Assembly (NCBI GenBank): GCA_018671175.1 | Contig: JABHIE010000018.1 | Coordinates: forward strand, 117,062 to 181,061 | From: Planctomycetota bacterium | GTDB lineage: Bacteria; Planctomycetota; UBA1135 | Direction of reading: 5' to 3' | Length of the DNA stretch: 64,000 nt | Shown here: positions 45,071 to 54,412 of the stretch, piece after piece | Numbering within the stretch: position 1 is the first letter of the stretch | Layout: the number at the start of each line of letters is the position of its first letter | Program-made: the position numbers and the translations under genes | Notes under the pieces: model-generated | What the model was told of the DNA's origin: nothing | The model's database searches: none | The model's input: only the letters and a program-made list of their open reading frames with translations

Positions 45071-46315
45071 TTATTTAGTGTTTGGTTTCCAGCAACCACG
45101 CGCAACTGCGGGTTGGAAATCAGCAAGCTCTGGGTCAAGCGGGTCGACCTCGCGGCCCAATTCTGCCGCGCGGTAAGCCGCCATCAAAAGGCGCACAACC
45201 TCACGACCGTCAACAAAGGTCAGGTCTGGCTTTGTGCCATTTAAAAAGGCCTGCACCATGTGGCGGTTTTCGCCAGCGTAACCGTAGGCACTCGCTTCGG
45301 CAGCAACGATGGGCATCACGCCCTGCTCTGCATTTTGCTTTTCGACGAGATCTTCGCCCTCTGCGCCTGAAACTCGTCGTGAAAAGAAAGCCTCTAACCC
45401 AGTCTCAAGCGAATTTGCACGCATGGAATACTCTGGGCCAAGCAACTCAAAACTCAACCGCAAACCGGCCCCCATGTAAGACCAAGAGGTGGTAGTTTCG
45501 GTAATGACCGTGTGACCTTTTGCATCTCGCCAGGTGACAACTGCATGAGCATAATCTTCAGATGGCTTTTTATCGTAATCGACCTCGGGGCCGTGATCGT
45601 CTTTGAGTTGTTGCACATATTCAGGGCGTGTCCATTTCAACGAAGCAATACTTGCGCTCACGGAAATGGGTGTTAGCGAATCACGATCTGCATCAGGCTC
45701 GGTCAGCAAAAACCTAGCGGTTTCAATCGAATGACACATCATGTCGTTCATCACGCCACCGCCTTGCAGCTCTCCCATCCAGAACCATGGCGAATGCGGC
45801 CCGCAATGCTCCTCAGCGGCTCGCGCCAAATATGGCCGACCCGTAACGGGAGCCGCACGACGCCAAATCACCTCTTTCCCCTTTACTACGGTTGGTGAAA
45901 AAACTTGATTCTCTAGATAACCCGTTGGCACACCACACTCGTCGGCCATCCGGCAAAGCTCTTCGGCTTCGGCCAAATTGCGCGCTAACGGTTTTTCGCA
46001 AGCAATACCCAACAGCGGTGATTCACGACGAGCGTTGCCATCAACAATGGCTTGCATTACGGCAATGCGCGAATCATTAGGAGCGTTAATCCAAATCGCG
46101 TCAATCGATGCATCGGCCGCCATGTCTTCAATCGTTGCGAACGCACGCGCATCGCCTAGGCCCAACTCTTGAACCAACTCGACCGATTTTTCAGCCGACG
46201 CCAAGGTGCGGCTAGCAACACCGCCAACATGACAATCTCGGACTTCAACCAAAGATTGAATGTGAAAGTTGGTATTAAAACCGGCGCCAACAAAACCGAT
46301 GGAGAGTGATTTCAT
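45071..46315 (-). CDS. Gfo/Idh/MocA-family oxidoreductase, cytoplasmic type
   Basis: 414 aa, no export signal. IGFVGAGFNTNFHI Rossmann motif, INAPNDSRIAVMQAI, IACEKPLARNLAEA (EKP Lys), GYLENQVFSP, GGGVMNDMMCHSIETARF. Start ATG at 46315, 1 bp after the transporter stop; the open frame upstream overlaps that gene and is not used. Third of three family members in one operon, differing in location from the other two. Confidence 0.9.
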   Translation of the reverse strand: MKSLSIGFVGAGFNTNFHIQSLVEVRDCHVGGVASRTLASAEKSVELVQELGLGDARAFATIEDMAADASIDAIWINAPNDSRIAVMQAIVDGNARRESPLLGIACEKPLARNLAEAEELCRMADECGVPTGYLENQVFSPTVVKGKEVIWRRAAPVTGRPYLARAAEEHCGPHSPWFWMGELQGGGVMNDMMCHSIETARFLLTEPDADRDSLTPISVSASIASLKWTRPEYVQQLKDDHGPEVDYDKKPSEDYAHAVVTWRDAKGHTVITETTTSWSYMGAGLRLSFELLGPEYSMRANSLETGLEAFFSRRVSGAEGEDLVEKQNAEQGVMPIVAAEASAYGYAGENRHMVQAFLNGTKPDLTFVDGREVVRLLMAAYRAAELGREVDPLDPELADFQPAVARGCWKPNTK

Positions 46316-46316
46316 C

Positions 46317-47621
46317 TTAAGAAAGAGATGGTGATGATTTTTTGGGGTAAAAAGCAAGCAGCAGCACGAAGCAAATCAAAGCCGCCCACATGGGGTAAGA
46401 GAACAGCGCGCGAAAAGACAACTCATCATTTGTTGTTGCCCATTCCGCGGCGCTCGTTGCGATTTTGGAACCAACGATAATGCCAAGCCCCACAATCACT
46501 AAGTTAAACAAGGATTGCGCGCTCGCTCTGACATCGCCGCTGGTTTCTTCATCGACAATCATGAAAGCGACAAAAATGAAACAGCCAAAACAAAAGCCGT
46601 GCATCGCTACGCCAACAAGGACGCCCGCCAAGCCAACCGTATCTACATGCGCAAAAAGAGCCATGCGTGCGGCGTAGGCAAGTAATCCAATCGCCAGCAA
46701 GCTCTTGCGCGAAAACTTTTTCGCAAGCAAAGGCATGAAAGCCAAAACGGCAATTTCAGACATTTGACCCAGCGTCATTAAACCGCCGCCGCCAACTCCG
46801 AAGATTGAATTGACAGAAGTTACAAAACCTTCAGCTTGCGATTGAAGCCCGCCAAGGAAGCCTGCCGTATGCACAAAATAAAACTGATGAATGCAACTCA
46901 CCGGCACCGCGAGTAAAAACAAAGTAAGCAAGGGTTGCTTTTTAATCTCGCCCATTGCCTCGGCAGTGGCGCTCTTCTTTTCACCGTCGCTCGGTGGAGT
47001 ATGCGGCAGCACCAAACAAAACGCGCCCATCAAAACGCCAAGTATTCCAGACAACTTAAATGCATCAGCCATGCCCGCAAACTGAGCAGCCTTTACAGCC
47101 GCATCGTCAACGCCAGCGGGCGTGTGATTAAACATCAACCATTGCCCAATCGCAATACCGGCCGCAATCCAGCCAACCGTGCCCCATACGCGCACTTTGC
47201 CGAAATCACGGTCGCGGTCTGGAATATGATGAAAAGCTAAAGAGTTGGTAAGTGAAAGTGTCGGCGAATAGACCATCGAGTAAATCAACGAGAATATCAA
47301 AAAACCAAAATAGGAATCAATCGACGCTAACTGCCAAACCAAAACGCCGCCGACAATGTGCGACAAAGCCAAAAACTTTTCTGTTGCAAACCAGCGGTCT
47401 GCAATCTGACCCGCGATAAACGGCGCAACGATGGCGCCAATCGCACCAATCGCAAACATGTTGCCAACTTCGCCGGCGGACATCCCGCGATGCTCTGTCA
47501 AAAACGGCCACAGCAAAGGAAGCCATGCGCCCCAAATGGCATACTGCAAAAACATCATTGCAGAAAGACGGAAATTTAGCCCGGCGTCAAGTGGCACCGC
47601 TTGAGTCGTTTGCGCGGTCAT
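46317..47621 (-). CDS. MFS transporter, nucleoside:H+ symporter (NupG)-like
   Basis: 434 aa with 12 predicted helices. LQYAIWGAWLPL in helix 1, FIAGQIADRWF at loop 2-3, GKVRVWGTVGWIAAG and a long cytosolic loop (TPPSDGEKKSA) at mid-protein match NupG/XapB-like transporters common in sugar-catabolic operons of Planctomycetes and Bacteroidetes. It probably imports the sugar handled by the neighbouring dehydrogenases. It abuts the DUF1080 gene with no gap. Confidence 0.85.
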   Translation of the reverse strand: MTAQTTQAVPLDAGLNFRLSAMMFLQYAIWGAWLPLLWPFLTEHRGMSAGEVGNMFAIGAIGAIVAPFIAGQIADRWFATEKFLALSHIVGGVLVWQLASIDSYFGFLIFSLIYSMVYSPTLSLTNSLAFHHIPDRDRDFGKVRVWGTVGWIAAGIAIGQWLMFNHTPAGVDDAAVKAAQFAGMADAFKLSGILGVLMGAFCLVLPHTPPSDGEKKSATAEAMGEIKKQPLLTLFLLAVPVSCIHQFYFVHTAGFLGGLQSQAEGFVTSVNSIFGVGGGGLMTLGQMSEIAVLAFMPLLAKKFSRKSLLAIGLLAYAARMALFAHVDTVGLAGVLVGVAMHGFCFGCFIFVAFMIVDEETSGDVRASAQSLFNLVIVGLGIIVGSKIATSAAEWATTNDELSFRALFSYPMWAALICFVLLLAFYPKKSSPSLS

Positions 47622-48227
47622 CTACAGCTCACGAACTTTGATGTTGCGATAACGCACTGGCGAGGCATCATCGTGATTTTGCATTCCGATGTAACCCTCG
47701 GTCGAGCGATCGCCGTCAAACTCATTTACTTTTTCACTATTTATGTAAATGGTGTAATGCTGACCCACCACGCGAATAATGTATTCATTCCATTCACCCA
47801 CCGGCTTGGTAGGAATATGGGTACCGGCCTGAAAAGAATAAACCGAACCCGTGTTGTGCTTTTCGGGGGCCGTATCGCAAACCTGGATTTCATAACCTTG
47901 GTGCACCGCCACCCATGGGTCGTCGCCAGGGTTTGGAAAACGCACAAACACACCAGAATTATTGGCCGCGTCTTCAACTTGCCACTCGAGCGTCAATTCA
48001 AAATCCTTGAAGGACTTGTCTGCATACCAGACCATCCCCATGCCGCCTGTTGCTTTTAGCCCGCCATCGATCACGAACTCGCCGGGGCCGCACATTTTCC
48101 AGCCGTCAAGACTGGTGCCGTCTGAGAGTAAAAGCTCAGCGGGTTGGTGATGACTGTCTGGAGGTGGCGCTGGCATGTTGTTGCACGAAGCAATGACAAG
48201 GAGGAGGGGGAGTGCGAATCGAATCAT
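47622..48227 (-). CDS. DUF1080 (3-keto-disaccharide hydrolase-like) lipoprotein
   Basis: 201 aa. Lipobox VIASC (Cys about 15), then a concanavalin-like jelly roll typical of DUF1080: LSDGTSLDGWKM, WYADKSFKDFELTLEW, NNSGVFVRFP, YEIQV, EWNEYIIRVVGQHYTIYIN and GYIGMQNH. Some members hydrolyse 3-keto-glycosides produced by sugar dehydrogenases, which fits the three oxidoreductases downstream. First gene of the six-gene operon, with a -10-like TAAAGA (48234-48239) 6 nt before the ATG. Confidence 0.88.
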   Translation of the reverse strand: MIRFALPLLLVIASCNNMPAPPPDSHHQPAELLLSDGTSLDGWKMCGPGEFVIDGGLKATGGMGMVWYADKSFKDFELTLEWQVEDAANNSGVFVRFPNPGDDPWVAVHQGYEIQVCDTAPEKHNTGSVYSFQAGTHIPTKPVGEWNEYIIRVVGQHYTIYINSEKVNEFDGDRSTEGYIGMQNHDDASPVRYRNIKVREL

Positions 48228-48291
48228 TGCACATCTTTATACACGCATCCTGCTCGCGCAAAGCTCGACCGCGCAACTTTCGCCGCACCGC

Positions 48292-48297
48292 TAAAGT
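48292..48297 (+). promoter_or_regulatory. -10-like TAAAGT before the OPT transporter gene
   Basis: Ends 6 nt before the ATG at 48304; no recognisable -35 and no Shine-Dalgarno. Confidence 0.3.
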
Positions 48298-48303
48298 TGT
48301 CGG

Positions 48304-50337
48304 ATGCCACTGTTCCAAAAAGCACCTCAAACCCGCGAAGAAGCGGAGGCGGTTAAGCCGCTCGACATTGCCCCAGACGCCGTCCTCAACATGGACGAAG
48401 ACGAATGGTACGAAAAAATCTACCGCGGCGATGATGTCCCACAGCTCACGATTCGCGCCACCATCATGGGCTCGGTGTTGGGTTTTTTACTAGCTTTCAC
48501 CAACCTTTACATCGGCCTCAAAACGGGTTGGGGTTTGGGCGTGGCAATTACGGCGTGCATTTTGAGTTACAGTGTCTGGAATCTCTTCTTAAAAACGGGC
48601 ATCGCCAAAACGCCCATGACGATTCTTGAAAACAACTGCATGCAATCCACAGCCAGCGCGGCGGGTTATTCCACTGGCGGCACGATGGTTTCAGCGATTG
48701 CGGCACTACTTATCCTGTCGGCCACACCCGAAAACCCAGGCGGTGAGCACATCGAAACCATCGTCCTCGTCGCATGGACGGCATTCTTGGCGGCGTTCGG
48801 CACAGTTTTGGCTATTCCCATGAAGCGGAATATGATCAACAAAGAAAAGTTGAAGTTCCCTTCTGGCACGGCGGCGGCTGTAACGCTGCAAAGCCTTTAC
48901 TCAGAAGGAGTTGAGGCCATCAAAAAAGCTAAGGCGCTGACATCAGCGGCACTCATTGGCGCGGTTTTTCCACTCTTAATTGAGCTGAAAATCCTCAGCG
49001 AGCAAGTCAAAGACGCAACAACCGGCACGATGACCACCGTCCGCGACACGCTGCTGCCTGCCGAGCTCCACATCTTCGATTGGTTCAGCGCCCCAGGCAC
49101 ACACATCGTCGAGGGCGAAACAGCAAAATACAAGCCCTCAGACTGGACTTTGGCCTGGGATGTCAACCCCGTCATGATCGCCGCAGGTGCGCTCGTCGGC
49201 ATGCGAGTTGCCATCTATATGCTCATCGGTGGGCTCGTGCTGATCTACGGGCTCGGCGAAATGGCCATGCTCGCCGAATGGGTCAACCTCGACGGCGAAA
49301 CCGTCACGGCCGTCACCAAGCCCTGGAAGGCCTGGAAAGAAATCGGCCTCTGGACAGGCGTCCCCATCATGCTGAGCTACGGCCTGCTGCAATTCGCCAT
49401 GCAATGGAAGACCATCGTGCGCGCCGTTTCTGGCATTTTCGGCAGCAGCGGTGAAAAATCCGTCCACGAAGAGCTGGTTCAGCGGACCGAGGTTCCCTTT
49501 AGTTGGTTTGGCATTGGCCTCACGCTGTCAGGCATCGCCTTGCTCTGGACTGCCAACACCTACTTCGACATCCCCTACCACTATGGCGCTCTCGCCATTG
49601 GCATGACTTTTTTCCTCGCGCTCGTTGCGGCACGCGCTACCGGCGAATCCGACATTACCCCTGTCGGCGCGATGGGCAAAATCATGCAGCTCACTTTCGG
49701 CACGCTGATTCCAAGCGGCACGGCCAACTTGATGGCAGCATCGATTACCGCCAACGGTGCGGGTTGTTCGGCTGATTTGCTCAATGATCTGAAATCGGGC
49801 TATCTACTCGGTGCCAACCCTCGCCGGCAATTTGTCGCCCAGATGATGGGCATTCTGGCTGGTACTGCCGCCACAGTGACTGGGTTTTACCTGCTCGTGC
49901 CAGATGCCACTGTGCTCACGGGCATGGATTTACCTGGCGGCGGCCACACAGCACCTGTCTTCCCCGCCCCTGCCGCTCAGGCCTGGAAAGCGGTGGCGGA
50001 AGTCATGACCAAAGGCGGTTTTGCCGCGATGCACCCGATGCATGTCACCGCTGTCATGTGGGGTCTCGGTATCGGCGCGTTCACGCTGCTACTCGAAACC
50101 ATCCTGCCTAAGAAAAAGGCTTGGCTACCTTCCGCAACAGGGCTTGGCCTTGGGCTGATTTTGCCATTTCAGTACCCACTCTCGATGTTTGTCGGCGCGG
50201 CCGCGGCTTGGTGGTGGAATAAGAAAGACGAAAAGCACGCCAACAACTTCCTGGTACCGGTAGCTGCTGGCTTAATTGCGGGCATCTCGATCATGGGCGT
50301 AATTGTCGCCATGGTAAATAACACCCTGCTGGGGTAA
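48304..50337 (+). CDS. OPT-family oligopeptide transporter
   Basis: 677 aa, about 16 membrane segments. PQLTIRATIMGSVLGFLLAF opens the transport domain, NLYIGLKTGWGLG and ENNCMQSTASAAGYSTGG are hallmark OPT motifs (quoted in part), with KLKFPSGTAAA, GAMGKIMQLTFG and GYLLGANPRRQF. Bacterial OPT proteins import oligopeptides or metal-chelate complexes. A single transcription unit; a hairpin follows the stop. Confidence 0.92.
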   Translation: MPLFQKAPQTREEAEAVKPLDIAPDAVLNMDEDEWYEKIYRGDDVPQLTIRATIMGSVLGFLLAFTNLYIGLKTGWGLGVAITACILSYSVWNLFLKTGIAKTPMTILENNCMQSTASAAGYSTGGTMVSAIAALLILSATPENPGGEHIETIVLVAWTAFLAAFGTVLAIPMKRNMINKEKLKFPSGTAAAVTLQSLYSEGVEAIKKAKALTSAALIGAVFPLLIELKILSEQVKDATTGTMTTVRDTLLPAELHIFDWFSAPGTHIVEGETAKYKPSDWTLAWDVNPVMIAAGALVGMRVAIYMLIGGLVLIYGLGEMAMLAEWVNLDGETVTAVTKPWKAWKEIGLWTGVPIMLSYGLLQFAMQWKTIVRAVSGIFGSSGEKSVHEELVQRTEVPFSWFGIGLTLSGIALLWTANTYFDIPYHYGALAIGMTFFLALVAARATGESDITPVGAMGKIMQLTFGTLIPSGTANLMAASITANGAGCSADLLNDLKSGYLLGANPRRQFVAQMMGILAGTAATVTGFYLLVPDATVLTGMDLPGGGHTAPVFPAPAAQAWKAVAEVMTKGGFAAMHPMHVTAVMWGLGIGAFTLLLETILPKKKAWLPSATGLGLGLILPFQYPLSMFVGAAAAWWWNKKDEKHANNFLVPVAAGLIAGISIMGVIVAMVNNTLLG

Positions 50338-50360
50338 GCGCCGCCAAAGACGACGAGTAG

Positions 50361-50382
50361 CGGGCCGCACAAAAGCGGCCCG
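50361..50382. terminator. Hairpin between convergent OPT and cytochrome c genes
   Basis: Perfect eight-base stem CGGGCCGC/GCGGCCCG with loop ACAAAA. No T-run, so termination strength is uncertain, but the convergent position fits. Confidence 0.6.
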
Positions 50383-50388
50383 ACCCAA

Positions 50389-50817
50389 CTACTTGGCGAA
50401 CGAACGCACTTTTGCGACTAGCGCCTTAATGACTTCAGGCTTGCTCTGAAGGTCTGGGTTTGGAGGCATCGTCGGGCTCTTGCCCATCGCCGCGCCACCT
50501 TTAAGGATGACTTCCGCGAGATACTCGTCGGTTACCGAGGCTTGCCATGCCGAGTCGGCGTAGCTTTGCGGCTTTGGATTAAGCGCTGCTGCACCTGCGC
50601 CATCGCCGAGACCCGTTTTGCCGTGGCAGACCACGCAAAGAGAGTTGAATTTTGCATCGGCGGCAGCGATTGCGTCGGCAGACAAAGCTGAGGACGGCTG
50701 TTCGGCCGCTGGTGCGGTTTCAGCGTTGGCAACTGGCTCTTCGCCGCCGCCACAAGACATCAACCCAGCGCTCGCGAGCAAGGTCAATGCAGAAAGAATG
50801 GTCGTTGTTGGTTTCAT
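50389..50817 (-). CDS. Monoheme cytochrome c lipoprotein
   Basis: 142 aa. Lipobox SAGLMSC (Cys about 22), Ala/Pro-rich linker, then a class I cytochrome c: CVVCHGKTGLGDG carries the heme site and SPTMPPNPDL the axial Met. Membrane-tethered periplasmic electron carrier. ATG at 50817 chosen, since the signal peptide starts there; the longer open frame crosses the intergenic region. Divergent from sdhC; -10-like sequences lie just upstream. Confidence 0.88.
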   Translation of the reverse strand: MKPTTTILSALTLLASAGLMSCGGGEEPVANAETAPAAEQPSSALSADAIAAADAKFNSLCVVCHGKTGLGDGAGAAALNPKPQSYADSAWQASVTDEYLAEVILKGGAAMGKSPTMPPNPDLQSKPEVIKALVAKVRSFAK

Positions 50818-50853
50818 GAGGGCAAAATAGTACACCATTTGACGACTTTCTAC

Positions 50854-50887
50854 GGTTGAGTTTTTATCTATACGATTTATCTCAACC
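50854..50887. promoter_or_regulatory. Inverted repeat in the cytochrome c / sdhC intergenic region
   Basis: Perfect 7-bp arms GGTTGAG (50854-50860) and CTCAACC (50881-50887) flank 20 bp of AT-rich DNA. It lies between divergent promoters, so an operator for a dimeric regulator is possible. Confidence 0.35.
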
Positions 50888-50999
50888 CCTTGAAGGCGAG
50901 GCGTCTGTGCATCTTTGCGCATCGCTATCATTCGCCCTCTCACTGACAGTTAAACCCCTCGGCAACTGTTGCAACCCTGACCCTTAATCCAGAGAAAAG

Positions 51000-51674
51000 A
51001 TGAGTCTCCCTCGTCTCCTGAAGTCTTCCATCGGAGCGAAGACCCTCATGGCCATCACAGGCATCATGCTGATGCTTTTTGTGCTCGGTCATATGTTGGG
51101 TAATCTCCAAATTTTCATCAGCGCTGATCAAATCAATCACTACGCTGAAACCCTCCAAGGCCTCGGCAATGCGCTTTGGCTGATTCGCGGCAGTTTGCTC
51201 GTGATTTTGCTGGCCCACCTCGGCGCAGCACTGCAAGTTACGCGACTCAATCGCGCCGCTCGCCCAGTGCCTTACCAACACGCGCTTGATTACCAAACCA
51301 CGACCTTTGCATCACGCACCATGATGTTTACGGGTCTCATCATTGTGGCTTTTGTGATTTATCACATTTTGCACTTCACTGTTGTGACTGACGCCAATCT
51401 CGCTGGCATCAAGGGCACACACGACGACCTCAATGTTTACGGCATGATCGTCGCTGGCTTCAGCAACACCATCGTGAGCTTGGTTTACATCGTCGCCAAC
51501 ATTTTGCTTGGCGTCCACCTCACCCACGGCGCGAAATCATTGTTTCAAACTCTGAATTTGCGCACTTCCGAAAACGCCAACTGCCTTGAAAACTTCAGTA
51601 AGGGTTTTGGTGTTCTCGTCATCCTTGGCAACTGCTCCATTCCGGTTGCCGTCCTCATGGGTATTTTAAGCTAG
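51000..51674 (+). CDS. sdhC: Succinate dehydrogenase/fumarate reductase cytochrome b subunit
   Basis: 224 aa with five helices, the b558-type fused membrane subunit. GAKTLMAITGIMLMLFVLGHMLGN (quoted in part: FVLGHMLGNLQ) holds a heme His, YHILHFTV and LGVHLTHGAKSLFQTL hold the others. It anchors SdhA/B and reduces quinone. Starts an sdhCAB operon; the next gene begins 9 bp later. Confidence 0.94.
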   Translation: MSLPRLLKSSIGAKTLMAITGIMLMLFVLGHMLGNLQIFISADQINHYAETLQGLGNALWLIRGSLLVILLAHLGAALQVTRLNRAARPVPYQHALDYQTTTFASRTMMFTGLIIVAFVIYHILHFTVVTDANLAGIKGTHDDLNVYGMIVAGFSNTIVSLVYIVANILLGVHLTHGAKSLFQTLNLRTSENANCLENFSKGFGVLVILGNCSIPVAVLMGILS

Positions 51675-51683
51675 AGGTTCATC

Positions 51684-53624
51684 ATGAAATTTGACGCAAA
51701 AATTCCAGAAGGGCCACTTCAAGATAAGTGGACGAAAGCTAAATTTGATCTTAAATTGGTCAATCCGGCCAACCGCCGTAAATACAAAATCATCGTGGTC
51801 GGTTCTGGCCTCGCAGGTGGTTCTGCCGCTTCGACGCTGGCCGAACAGGGCTTTGATGTGCACTGCTTCTTTTACCAAGACAGCCCTCGGCGCGCGCACT
51901 CGATTGCGGCGCAGGGTGGCATCAATGCTGCAAAGAATTACCCCAACGATGGTGATTCGATTTGGCGACTGTTTTATGACACCGTAAAGGGTGGCGATTA
52001 CCGCAGCCGCGAGGCCAATGTTTATCGCCTCTCTGAGGTTTCAAACGCAATCATGGATCAGTGCGTGGCTCAGGGCATCCCTTTTGCTCGCGAGTATGGC
52101 GGCCAACTTGACAACCGCTCTTTTGGTGGTGCGCAAGTGAGTCGTACTTTTTACGCGCGTGGTCAAACGGGCCAGCAGTTGTTGCTTGGCGCGTATTCGT
52201 CTTACAACCGCCAGGTCGACAAAGGCAACCTTAAGTCTTACCCGCGCACCGAGATGCTCGACATCGTTAAAGTCGATGGGCATGCTCGCGGGATTATCAC
52301 GCGCAATTTAGTCACGGGCGACATTGAGCGCCACGCGGCCGATGTCGTTGTGATTGCAACAGGTGGCTATGGCAATGTTTTCTTCCTGTCGACCAACGCG
52401 ATGGGTTGCAACGCGACGGCTGCATGGCGCGCGCACCGCAAAGGCGCTGGTTTCGCCAACCCCTGCTTCACGCAGATTCACCCGACTTGCATTCCAAAAG
52501 CAAGTGGCCACCAAAGTAAATTAACTTTGATGTCTGAGTCATTGCGCAACGATGGTCGCGTTTGGGTTCCTAAAAAGGCGGGCGATGATCGCCATCCACT
52601 TGAGATCCCCGAAGACGAGCGCGATTACTACCTTGAGCGCCGCTACCCAAGCTTCGGCAACTTGGTGCCTCGCGATGTTGCGTCACGGGCGGCCAAAGAG
52701 CGGTGCGATGCTGGCTGTGGTGTCGGCCCTGACATGGACGGCGAGCAAAAAAACGCCGTGTATCTCGATTTTGCGGAAGCCATCGAGCGTCTCGGTAAAG
52801 ATGTGGTCGAAGATCGCTACGGCAACCTCTTCCAGATGTACGAAATGATTACCGACGAAAACCCATACGAGGTTCCGATGCGCATTTTCCCGGCCGTGCA
52901 TTACACGATGGGCGGGCTTTGGGTTGATTACAACCTTGAATCAAACATTCCTGGCCTGTTTGTTTTGGGCGAGGCTAACTTCTCAGATCACGGCGCAAAC
53001 CGCCTCGGCGCAAGCGCATTGATGCAAGGTTTAGCTGATGGTTATTTTGTCGCTTCGGCTACCGTGCCTGATTACTTGGCGCGCGAGTCTTCCATGAAAG
53101 CAGAAGACAAAATAAGCCCTGACCACCCGGCCTTCCTTGAAGCGGAAGGGGCTCTAAAGGCTCGCATTGACCAGTTACTGTCGATTAACGGCGATCGCAC
53201 GGTTGATAGCATCCACAAAGAGTTGGGTGAAATAATGCAAAACCACTGTGGCATGGACCGCGACCGTGTGGGCTTGGAAAAGGCACTTAAACTGATTCCT
53301 GCTTTGCGAAACGAGTTCTGGTCAAACGCTAAAGTCCTTGGCGAAAACGAGTCATACAACACTTCCCTCGAAAAGGCTGGCCGCGTGGCTGACTTCCTTG
53401 AGTTGGCTGAGTTGATGTGCAAAGACGCATTGACCCGCGAAGAATCTTGCGGTGGGCATTGCCGCGCCGAGCACGAGACGCCAGAGGGCGAAGCAAAACG
53501 CGACGACGAAAGTTTCACTCATGTCGCTGTTTGGGAATTCACGGGCGAAGACATCGCTTGGGAACGACACCAAGAAGAGCTGGCCTATGAAAATGTCAAG
53601 CTCACCACCCGTAGTTACAAATAG
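51684..53624 (+). CDS. sdhA: Succinate dehydrogenase/fumarate reductase flavoprotein subunit
   Basis: 646 aa. FAD-binding [13 protein letters not shown], covalent-FAD His72 in [10 protein letters not shown], catalytic region [29 protein letters not shown] and [14 protein letters not shown]. It belongs to the long flavoprotein type found with the b558 subunit. Part of sdhCAB, converting succinate to fumarate with electrons passed to SdhB. Confidence 0.96.
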   Translation: MKFDAKIPEGPLQDKWTKAKFDLKLVNPANRRKYKIIVVGSGLAGGSAASTLAEQGFDVHCFFYQDSPRRAHSIAAQGGINAAKNYPNDGDSIWRLFYDTVKGGDYRSREANVYRLSEVSNAIMDQCVAQGIPFAREYGGQLDNRSFGGAQVSRTFYARGQTGQQLLLGAYSSYNRQVDKGNLKSYPRTEMLDIVKVDGHARGIITRNLVTGDIERHAADVVVIATGGYGNVFFLSTNAMGCNATAAWRAHRKGAGFANPCFTQIHPTCIPKASGHQSKLTLMSESLRNDGRVWVPKKAGDDRHPLEIPEDERDYYLERRYPSFGNLVPRDVASRAAKERCDAGCGVGPDMDGEQKNAVYLDFAEAIERLGKDVVEDRYGNLFQMYEMITDENPYEVPMRIFPAVHYTMGGLWVDYNLESNIPGLFVLGEANFSDHGANRLGASALMQGLADGYFVASATVPDYLARESSMKAEDKISPDHPAFLEAEGALKARIDQLLSINGDRTVDSIHKELGEIMQNHCGMDRDRVGLEKALKLIPALRNEFWSNAKVLGENESYNTSLEKAGRVADFLELAELMCKDALTREESCGGHCRAEHETPEGEAKRDDESFTHVAVWEFTGEDIAWERHQEELAYENVKLTTRSYK

Positions 53625-53639
53625 CCCAGGAGAAAAACG

Positions 53640-54392
53640 ATGAACATGAACATTACTCTCCATGTATGGCGACAAAAGGGCCCAGACGCTCCGGGTCGCA
53701 TGGAAATCATTCAAGCCGACGACATCTCGCCAGACATGTCCTTCCTTGAAATGCTCGACTTAGTCAACGAGCGCCTTGAAGCGATTGATATTGAGTCAAT
53801 TGCCTTTGATCACGATTGCCGCGAAGGCATTTGCGGCATGTGCTCGCTTGTCGTCAATGGCATCGCTCACGGGCCCGAGTCGGCGACGACGGTTTGTCAA
53901 TTGCACATGCGTTCTTTCAAAGACGGTGATGCGGTTTACATTGAGCCTTGGCGCGCGCGGGCATTCCCTGTGATTCGCGATTTGATTGTCGACCGCGAGG
54001 CCTTTGAGCGCATCCAGCAAGCGGGCGGGTATGTTTCCATCAACTGCGGCGGCTCTCCTGACGCCAATGCGATTTTAGTGCCTAAGCCTGAGGCCGACAC
54101 AGCAATGGATGCTGCTTCGTGCATTGGTTGTGGCGCCTGCGTAGCTTCATGCCCTAATGGCTCAGCGATGCTTTTTGTCGCGGCCAAGATTGGTCAGTTC
54201 GCGCACCTGCCGCAAGGTCAACCTGAGCGTTTCCGTCGCGCCCGACGCATGGTCGAGCAAATGGAAACAGAGGGTTTCGGTGCCTGCACCAACCACTTTG
54301 AATGTGAAGCCAGTTGCCCTAAAGAAGTCCCGATTAAGTTCATTAGTGAAATGAACCGCGACTTTATTAAAGCTGTGCTTAAAGGCGAATAA
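53640..54392 (+). CDS. sdhB: Succinate dehydrogenase/fumarate reductase iron-sulfur subunit
   Basis: 250 aa. N-terminal [2Fe-2S] motif CREGICGMC, then two ferredoxin-like clusters: [12 protein letters not shown] and [17 protein letters not shown] lies before the ATG at 53640. Ends [20 protein letters not shown]; a diverged copy of that C-terminal sequence recurs 1.9 kb downstream at 56287. Confidence 0.95.
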   Translation: MNMNITLHVWRQKGPDAPGRMEIIQADDISPDMSFLEMLDLVNERLEAIDIESIAFDHDCREGICGMCSLVVNGIAHGPESATTVCQLHMRSFKDGDAVYIEPWRARAFPVIRDLIVDREAFERIQQAGGYVSINCGGSPDANAILVPKPEADTAMDAASCIGCGACVASCPNGSAMLFVAAKIGQFAHLPQGQPERFRRARRMVEQMETEGFGACTNHFECEASCPKEVPIKFISEMNRDFIKAVLKGE

Positions 54393-54412
54393 TCGGCACT
54401 TGACTTTAGGCC

